Positions 61,858 to 64,000 of a stretch of DNA of 64,000 nt are shown here, piece after piece. The position numbers and the translations under genes are program-made. This DNA comes from Lachnospiraceae bacterium (GTDB lineage Bacteria > Bacillota > Clostridia > Lachnospirales > Lachnospiraceae). Each line of letters begins with the position of its first letter. The first letter of the stretch is position 1. Location of the stretch: the NCBI GenBank assembly GCA_009911185.1, contig QXWW01000001.1, positions 186,001 to 250,000 of the forward strand, written 5' to 3'. Under the pieces are notes generated by a model. That model made no database searches and was not told where the DNA came from. It saw only the letters and a program-made list of their open reading frames with translations.

Positions 61858-62565
61858 ATGATAATTCCGCAGCATGTAGCAATTATTTTAGACGGAAATG
61901 GAAGATGGGCAAAACAGCATGGAATGCCAAGAAATTATGGACATACCCAGGGCGCAAAAAATGTAGAGACCATCTGCCGGGAGGCATGGAATCTTGGGAT
62001 TAAGTATCTGACAGTCTATGCTTTTTCCACAGAGAACTGGAACCGTCCGGAGGATGAGGTTCGTGCATTAATGAAATTACTCCGCAATTATATGAAGAAT
62101 TGTATAAAAACTGCCGAGAAAAATCATATGCGCGTTCGTGTGATTGGAGATATTTCCCAATTGGACGCGGATATCCAGGAGAGTATACATAGGCTGGAAG
62201 AGTTTTCCAAAGACCAGGATGGATTAAATTTTCAAATAGCAATTAATTATGGCAGCAGAGATGAAATGCTCAGAGGAATGAAACGGATGCTGAAAGATTA
62301 CAAAGACGGAAGATTGCTGCCGGAAGATCTGGATGAAAAAAGATTCGAAAGTTATCTGGATACCAGGGATCTGCCCGCTCCCGATCTTTTAATACGGACC
62401 AGCGGAGAATTACGCCTTTCAAATTATCTGCTGTGGCAGCTTGCCTACAGTGAATTGTATTTTACAGAAGTTCCATGGCCGGATTTCACAAAAAAGGAAT
62501 TAGTAAAAGCTATTGAAGACTATAATAGAAGAGATAGGCGTTATGGCGGAATAAAGGAGGAATAA
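61858..62565 (+). CDS. uppS: Isoprenyl transferase (undecaprenyl diphosphate synthase)
   Basis: UppS builds the C55 lipid carrier for cell-wall precursors from FPP and IPP. The 235-residue protein has the catalytic ILDGNGRWAKQ, RNYGHTQGAKN, YAFSTENWNRP and the C-terminal RTSGELRLSNYLLWQLAYSE. AGGAGG precedes the ATG. It starts the uppS-cdsA-dxr operon common to Firmicutes, and cdsA follows after 2 bases. Confidence 0.97.
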   Translation: MIIPQHVAIILDGNGRWAKQHGMPRNYGHTQGAKNVETICREAWNLGIKYLTVYAFSTENWNRPEDEVRALMKLLRNYMKNCIKTAEKNHMRVRVIGDISQLDADIQESIHRLEEFSKDQDGLNFQIAINYGSRDEMLRGMKRMLKDYKDGRLLPEDLDEKRFESYLDTRDLPAPDLLIRTSGELRLSNYLLWQLAYSELYFTEVPWPDFTKKELVKAIEDYNRRDRRYGGIKEE

Positions 62566-62567
62566 GG

Positions 62568-63371
62568 GTGTTCCGGACAAGATTGTTAAGCGGTATCATA
62601 TTGGTGGCGGCAGCGCTGGCACTGATTATAGCGGGAGGAACTGTATTGCTGGCAGGACTGTTTGCAGTGTCTCTGACGGGGCTGTTTGAACTATACCGTG
62701 TATTTCATATAGAAAAATCTGTACTGGGAATGACCGGATATTTGGCTGTAGCCGTCTATTACGTAAACTTGGGTATTTCCTTGATACCGGACGGGGAAAT
62801 GTTTGTATTGGGAGTTCTGATTTTAATGATGGCAGTGTATGTTTTGGAATTTCCTAAATATAAGGCAGAGCAGATATTTGCAGGATTCACAGGTATCTTC
62901 TATGTGGCGGTAATGTTATCTTGCATTTATCAGACCCGGATAATGGCGGGAGGCGTTTATATCGTATGGCTGATTTTTCTTTGTTCCTGGGGCAGCGACA
63001 CCTGTGCATACTGCGTCGGGGTATTAATCGGCAAGCATAAAATGGCTCCCAGGTTAAGTCCCAAGAAATCTGTGGAGGGAGCGGTTGGCGGCGTATTAGG
63101 AGCCGCCCTCCTGACAATGCTGTATGGATGGTTCTTTCAGACGCAGATGAATCTTTCACTGGAACATATATTTATTCTGGCAGGGATTAGTGCGGTGGGG
63201 TCTGTGGTTTCTATGGTCGGTGATCTTGCCGCATCTGCGGTAAAACGGAATTATGATATTAAAGATTACGGGAAACTGATCCCAGGCCACGGCGGAATCC
63301 TGGACCGGTTTGACAGCGTTATCTTTACAGCGCCTATGATATATTATCTGGCGCAGACCTTGATAAGATAG
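62568..63371 (+). CDS. cdsA: Phosphatidate cytidylyltransferase
   Basis: CdsA makes CDP-diacylglycerol, the substrate of the PgsA and PssA enzymes also encoded in this window. The 267-residue protein has about eight hydrophobic segments and the CdsA signature near the C-terminus (DYGKLIPGHGGILDRFDSVI), with SPKKSVEGAVGG before it. The start is a GTG two bases after uppS. dxr follows after 9 bases. Confidence 0.96.
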   Translation: MFRTRLLSGIILVAAALALIIAGGTVLLAGLFAVSLTGLFELYRVFHIEKSVLGMTGYLAVAVYYVNLGISLIPDGEMFVLGVLILMMAVYVLEFPKYKAEQIFAGFTGIFYVAVMLSCIYQTRIMAGGVYIVWLIFLCSWGSDTCAYCVGVLIGKHKMAPRLSPKKSVEGAVGGVLGAALLTMLYGWFFQTQMNLSLEHIFILAGISAVGSVVSMVGDLAASAVKRNYDIKDYGKLIPGHGGILDRFDSVIFTAPMIYYLAQTLIR

Positions 63372-63380
63372 GAGAAAGTT

Positions 63381-64000
63381 ATGAAAAAAATCGCATTGTT
63401 GGGTTCTACTGGTTCCATCGGGACTCAGACTCTTGAAATTGTCCGGGAACAGAAGGATATTCAGGTGGCGGCACTGGCAGCGGGAAGTAATGTAGTTCTT
63501 TTGGAGCGGCAAATTCGGGAATTTTCTCCCAAATTAGCGGTTCTATGGGAAGAGAAAGCCGCTTTGGATCTGCGGATGCGGGTACAGGATCTGAATGTAA
63601 CAATACTGTCTGGAATGGAAGGGCTTCTTTCCATTGCCGTGATGCCGGAAGCGGAGATTCTGGTAACGGCAATGGTTGGTATGCTGGGGATTCGTCCCAC
63701 CATTGCGGCGATGGAAGCGGGTAAGGCAATCGCACTCGCCAACAAAGAAACACTGGTGACTGCCGGACATATAATTATGCCTCTTGCCAAAGCGAAAAAT
63801 GTTCCCGTTTTGCCTGTGGACAGCGAACACAGCGCTATCTTTCAGTGCCTAAACGGCGAAAGGGAAAATACTGTTCATAAAATATTTTTGACGGCCTCCG
63901 GCGGTCCCTTTCGTGGGAAAAAGAGAGAAGACTTGCAGGAAATCCGGGTGGAAGACGCACTGCAGCATCCGAACTGGACTATGGGAAAAAAGATTACCAT
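63381..64000 (+). CDS. dxr: 1-deoxy-D-xylulose 5-phosphate reductoisomerase, 3' end missing
   Basis: Dxr makes methylerythritol phosphate in the MEP isoprenoid pathway, feeding UppS upstream. The visible 206 residues start MKKIALLGSTGSIGTQTLEI, the NADPH-binding region, with IALANKETLV, PVDSEHSAIFQCL (metal site Asp/Glu), TASGGPFR and HPNWTMGKKIT. The frame runs off the window; about 180 residues are missing. GGAGA precedes the ATG. Confidence 0.97.
   Translation, partial: MKKIALLGSTGSIGTQTLEIVREQKDIQVAALAAGSNVVLLERQIREFSPKLAVLWEEKAALDLRMRVQDLNVTILSGMEGLLSIAVMPEAEILVTAMVGMLGIRPTIAAMEAGKAIALANKETLVTAGHIIMPLAKAKNVPVLPVDSEHSAIFQCLNGERENTVHKIFLTASGGPFRGKKREDLQEIRVEDALQHPNWTMGKKIT

Overview
The window reads as chromosome of a low-to-mid GC, spore-forming, anaerobic Firmicute, most likely a gut Lachnospiraceae (Clostridium cluster XIVa). 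The basis is gene order and family content: rsmD-coaD-ylbJ, the Prp protease between L21 and an N-terminally extended L27, the paired TIGR03960/TIGR03936 genes with RNase G, obgE-yhbY-nadD-yqeK-rsfS, RecU, CsoR/CopA, strong AGGAGG ribosome sites, and ferredoxin-dependent 2-oxoacid metabolism. I see no tRNA, rRNA or CRISPR array. Both ends are cut inside genes: gmk on the left and dxr on the right.

Layout. 0-15.8 kb: housekeeping genes for nucleotide, lipid, RNA-modification and CoA metabolism (gmk, rpoZ, rimO, pgsA, cinA, rsmD, coaD, ylbJ, pepD, an M23 peptidase, two pseudouridine synthases, DegV, a HAD phosphatase, a YgiQ-type radical SAM protein), plus a 425-residue protein I do not recognise. 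15.8-21.6 kb: recU, then a histidine operon hisZ-G-D-B-IE behind a near-consensus promoter. Its last gene carries an N-terminal HisF-like barrel that has lost both catalytic aspartates. 21.6-23.8 kb: a small accessory stretch with a broken cupin gene, a tocopherol-cyclase-like protein and a small membrane protein. 23.8-32.7 kb: radical SAM pair, RNase G, the L21-Prp-L27 operon with an L21 leader, obgE, yhbY, nadD, yqeK, rsfS. 32.9-37.7 kb: an orphan chemoreceptor, phosphatidylethanolamine synthesis (pssA, psd) and a MATE exporter.

37.7-45.1 kb is an AT-rich, scarred accessory island. It holds a frameshifted transposon gene (tnpV), the first codons of a radical SAM gene, an AraC regulator facing an operator-like region, and a DNA-alkylation-repair cluster. 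The cluster has an alkA gene gutted by an internal deletion, a free-standing Ada metal-binding domain, an ABM-fold protein, two methylguanine methyltransferase-type genes and a third cut short by an IS3-type fragment. A WYL regulator with a divergent DJ-1/PfpI gene completes the island.

45.1-48.5 kb: an ECF sigma factor with a membrane protein and an ABC transporter pair. 48.6-55.1 kb: an aryl-acid module (phenylacetate-CoA ligase, IorA, IorB, tandem ACT protein, amidohydrolase, sodium:solute symporter). Together these could interconvert arylacetates and aryl-pyruvates. 55.1-58.2 kb: a copper operon (csoR, copA) in which a CopZ-like chaperone is fused to the CopA C-terminus but keeps its own ribosome site. 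58.3-64 kb: polysaccharide deacetylase, bactofilin, pyrH, frr, uppS, cdsA, dxr.

The observations most worth following are the inactive HisF-like domain on HisIE, the CopA-CopZ fusion with an internal start, the split and decaying Ada-type repair island with its symmetric operator, and the aryl-acid cluster. None is proven to be a new system from sequence alone.
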